Source: Neobacillus cucumis
GTDB lineage: Bacteria > Bacillota > Bacilli > Bacillales > Cytobacillaceae
Direction of reading: 5' to 3'
DNA length: 33,631 nucleotides
Assembly: GCF_002860255.1 (NCBI RefSeq)
Contig: NZ_PGVE01000079.1
Coordinates: 1-33,631, forward strand
Below the pieces are notes generated by a model. It had not been told where the DNA came from. It searched no databases and saw nothing but the letters and a program-made list of their open reading frames with translations. Position numbers and translations under genes: made by a program. Shown here in pieces: positions 31,962 to 33,631 of this stretch (position 1 is the first letter of the stretch; each line of letters opens with the position of its first letter).

Positions 31962-32762
31962 CTATTGCTTATCTTTTAATGTTTGTGTATCTGGTTCCAC
32001 ACCAAACCACTTTTTATAGATTTTTGCATATGTTCCATTGTCAATTACTGCCTTCACTGCCTTGTCTAAGTCACCCTTCAACTTACTTCCTTTTGGCAGC
32101 AATAGACCATAAAATTCATTTTCAAAAGCACCATCGTCTTCAATGAATTCAAAATTATCTTTTGGATTATTTTTAACATACGTTTCAACAACTGAGTTAT
32201 CTGCAACTACCGCGTCAACTCCGCCATTTTTTAACTCAAGGATAGCTAGATTGTTATTTTCAAACTTTTTAAGATTTGGATTGTTTTTGCCAAATAGTTT
32301 TTCTACTACTTCCTGACCAGTTGTACCATTCTGAACAGCGATCTTTTTACCTTCTAAATCCTTCGCACTCTTAATTGTGCTTCCTTTTGGAACAAGGATT
32401 TCATTTCTTGATAAGAAGTATGGAACTGTAAAGTCATAAGATTCTTGGCGTTCCGGTGTAATCGTAATCGCCGATACAGCGAAATCGGCTGTTTTCTTTT
32501 CAATCTCAACAAAGATTGGGTCCCAGCCAACATGTTCAATATTTACATTGTAACCTGCTTCCTTTGCGACTGCGTTAACAAAATCCACATCAAAACCAAC
32601 AATTTTCCCTTTTTGCTGATATTCAAACGGTGCATAAGCGGCATCAGTCACAACTCTTAAAGTTTTCTTCTCGCTGCCCCCTGTTTTACTAGTTCCGCAA
32701 GCTGATAGCAGGAGCAGCAATCCAACCACCATTAAGGTTGTAACTAATTTAAATTTCTTCAT
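31962..32762 (-). CDS. Amino acid ABC transporter substrate-binding lipoprotein
   Basis: The product has 266 residues. A lipoprotein signal peptide ends in the lipobox LLSAC, with lipidated Cys22. The mature part is an SBP_bac_3 domain: LRVVTDAAYAPFEY, GKIVGFDVDFVNAVAKEAGY, AVSAITITPERQESYDFTVPY and KIAVQNGTTGQEVVEKLFG. The DAAYAPFEY and TPERQE segments match receptors for basic and polar amino acids. The exact ligand is uncertain; arginine, lysine, histidine or glutamine are all possible. AGGAGG precedes the ATG. It is the first and probably most expressed gene of the importer operon. Confidence 0.92.
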   Translation of the reverse strand: MKKFKLVTTLMVVGLLLLLSACGTSKTGGSEKKTLRVVTDAAYAPFEYQQKGKIVGFDVDFVNAVAKEAGYNVNIEHVGWDPIFVEIEKKTADFAVSAITITPERQESYDFTVPYFLSRNEILVPKGSTIKSAKDLEGKKIAVQNGTTGQEVVEKLFGKNNPNLKKFENNNLAILELKNGGVDAVVADNSVVETYVKNNPKDNFEFIEDDGAFENEFYGLLLPKGSKLKGDLDKAVKAVIDNGTYAKIYKKWFGVEPDTQTLKDKQ

Positions 32763-32946
32763 GTTTTTACCTCCTAATTATTTTTTTATAAAAATTATTT
32801 ATTATAAGATTAATAATTTTTTGACTATAAGTGATTATAACTTGTTTCGTTTTTTTATTCAATATTTTATTTTCTTACTATATTAATACGTTAATAAACT
32901 AAATTCAATAATATAAATAGAAGTATGTATCCTATAACATTAGTAT

Positions 32947-32960
32947 TGTAAGCGTTACAT
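32947..32960. promoter_or_regulatory. Possible cre site, 185 bp upstream of the importer operon
   Basis: TGTAAGCGTTACAT matches the CcpA consensus except near the right end. It lies in the 448-bp gap between the importer receptor gene and the coat-like gene, far from either start. The rest of the gap up to about 33150 shows only AT-rich sequence and a TTAATTAAG direct repeat. Confidence 0.4.
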
Positions 32961-33152
32961 TTCAGAGAAAACAGGAAATATTTCTACCCTCTTAACGAAT
33001 CTAAAACTAGAAAACTTCTAAATATATCTGCCTGAACAACTTCCAATTTAAGGAAAAATATAAGTTTTTTATAATATTAATTAAGGATTAATTAAGTACG
33101 AAAAGGGACGATTTTTCTACGTCATTTATCCTTTATATAGGCATTCGCCGTT

Positions 33153-33179
33153 ACCCCTAGCACCCAGTAACATAAGTTA
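33153..33179 (+). promoter_or_regulatory. Sigma-K-like promoter of the coat-like gene
   Basis: AC (33153-33154), 16 nt, then CATAAGTTA (33171-33179) matches the late mother-cell sigma-K pattern of AC and CATAnnnTA. The start would be near 33186, about 25 nt before the ATG. No sigma-A promoter is evident at this position. Confidence 0.5.
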
Positions 33180-33210
33180 TAAGGATTACCAGATAAGGAG
33201 AGATGCCTAA

Positions 33211-33540
33211 ATGAATCCCTACGATTATTATCAAATTCCACAAATGCCCATTGAGTATCATACCTATGTTCCAGTAGATCAATATCCATCCTATGCACCG
33301 AGCGAATCAGTTAATCCCTATACAACTAATGACCCCTACGATCCTAATCGTCAGCCACAGCAACTTGAACGAAGAGTAAATCAACTCGAAAGGCAAAATG
33401 AGCGTCAAGCCAGAGAAATTAATCAGCTTCAGCGGGATGTAGCTCAACTACAAAGACGTCTTCAACGAGTAAATCAACGAGTAAGAGCGATCGAAAACCG
33501 CCTCCACATTCCTTTTACCCCTTTTGAAGGAGAATTTTAA
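33211..33540 (+). CDS. Tyr/Pro-rich coiled-coil protein, probable spore coat component
   Basis: The product has 109 residues in two parts. Residues 1-50 are rich in Tyr, Pro and Asp (NPYDYYQIPQMP, DPYDPNRQ), a composition common in spore coat and outer-layer proteins. Residues 50-97 form a Gln/Arg-rich heptad coiled coil (LERRVNQLERQNERQ, LQRRLQRVNQRV), and a short tail ends FTPFEGEF. It has no signal peptide or membrane segment. I do not recognise a named family. AAGGAG lies 10 nt before the ATG, and a sigma-K-like promoter precedes it, which supports expression in the mother cell late in sporulation. The gene stands alone with its own terminator. Confidence 0.72.
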   Translation: MNPYDYYQIPQMPIEYHTYVPVDQYPSYAPSESVNPYTTNDPYDPNRQPQQLERRVNQLERQNERQAREINQLQRDVAQLQRRLQRVNQRVRAIENRLHIPFTPFEGEF

Positions 33541-33549
33541 AGTATCATG

Positions 33550-33576
33550 AGAACCGGTCTCTGGCCGGTTCTTTTT
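33550..33576 (+). terminator. Terminator of the coat-like gene
   Basis: AGAACCGG and CCGGTTCT form an 8-bp stem around a 7-nt loop, followed by TTTT. Confidence 0.85.
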
Positions 33577-33614
33577 CATGAGATAAGGAAGCATAAAAAT
33601 TTCGACTTTAAGAA

Positions 33615-33631
33615 TTGTCCAGCTCCAGCGC
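33615..33631. repeat. Start of a dispersed Bacillus intergenic repeat (cut by window edge)
   Basis: TTGTCCAGCTCCAGCGC matches the beginning of a short dispersed repeat that I recall from intergenic regions of Bacillus, Geobacillus and relatives. Only 17 bases are inside the window, so the call rests on memory of that motif. Confidence 0.4.

Overview
The window looks like chromosome from an AT-rich, spore-forming Bacillaceae (Bacillus/Neobacillus type). It carries YfnA-, YfkAB-, YrdB- and ThrE-type proteins, a RecQ with a C-terminal helix domain, strong AAGGAGG ribosome sites and factor-independent terminators. A CATAnnnTA sigma-K-like promoter stands before a coat-like protein. I see no rRNA, tRNA, CRISPR array, prophage or intact insertion sequence.

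Layout. 1-4.1 kb (minus): a membrane histidine kinase, an HD-GYP protein with the same membrane sensor domain, an unannotated 22-codon peptide gene with a near-perfect Shine-Dalgarno, and a PqqD-like/M50 metallopeptidase. This resembles a peptide maturation and signalling cassette and is the most novel part of the window. 4.2-9.05 kb: a YfnA-type amino acid permease, a probable plus-strand structured RNA with its own promoter, a C39-like peptidase, a two-subunit ThrE exporter and YrdB. A 55-bp REP-like palindrome abuts the exporter. 9.4-14.3 kb: a gluconate module (gntK, gnd, an RpiR-family regulator, gntP) in which GAAAAA-TTTTTC palindromes recur in the promoters, in two cases exactly filling the -35/-10 spacer. 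14.5-19.2 kb: a small hypothetical gene, radical SAM YfkAB, a formate/nitrite-family channel and RecQ. 19.3-19.5 kb: seven CGAGAGT repeats spaced 20-21 bp apart.

19.5-25.6 kb (minus): an acyl-CoA degradation operon (SDR, acyl-CoA dehydrogenase, thiolase, acyl-CoA ligase, class III CoA-transferase) with a good cre site. 25.8-30.4 kb: a D-2-hydroxyacid dehydrogenase, a TPR plus dynamin-like GTPase and a divergent unknown gene. 30.5-32.8 kb (minus): a polar/basic amino acid ABC importer. 33.2-33.5 kb: a Tyr/Pro-rich coiled-coil protein, probably a spore component. The last bases appear to enter a dispersed Bacillus repeat.

Most regions are ordinary core metabolism. The candidate new biology is the peptide/M50/two-sensor cassette, the structured RNA near 6.1 kb, the phased CGAGAGT array and the RpiR-type control of gluconate genes. 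All identifications are by reading the sequence; no database search was run.
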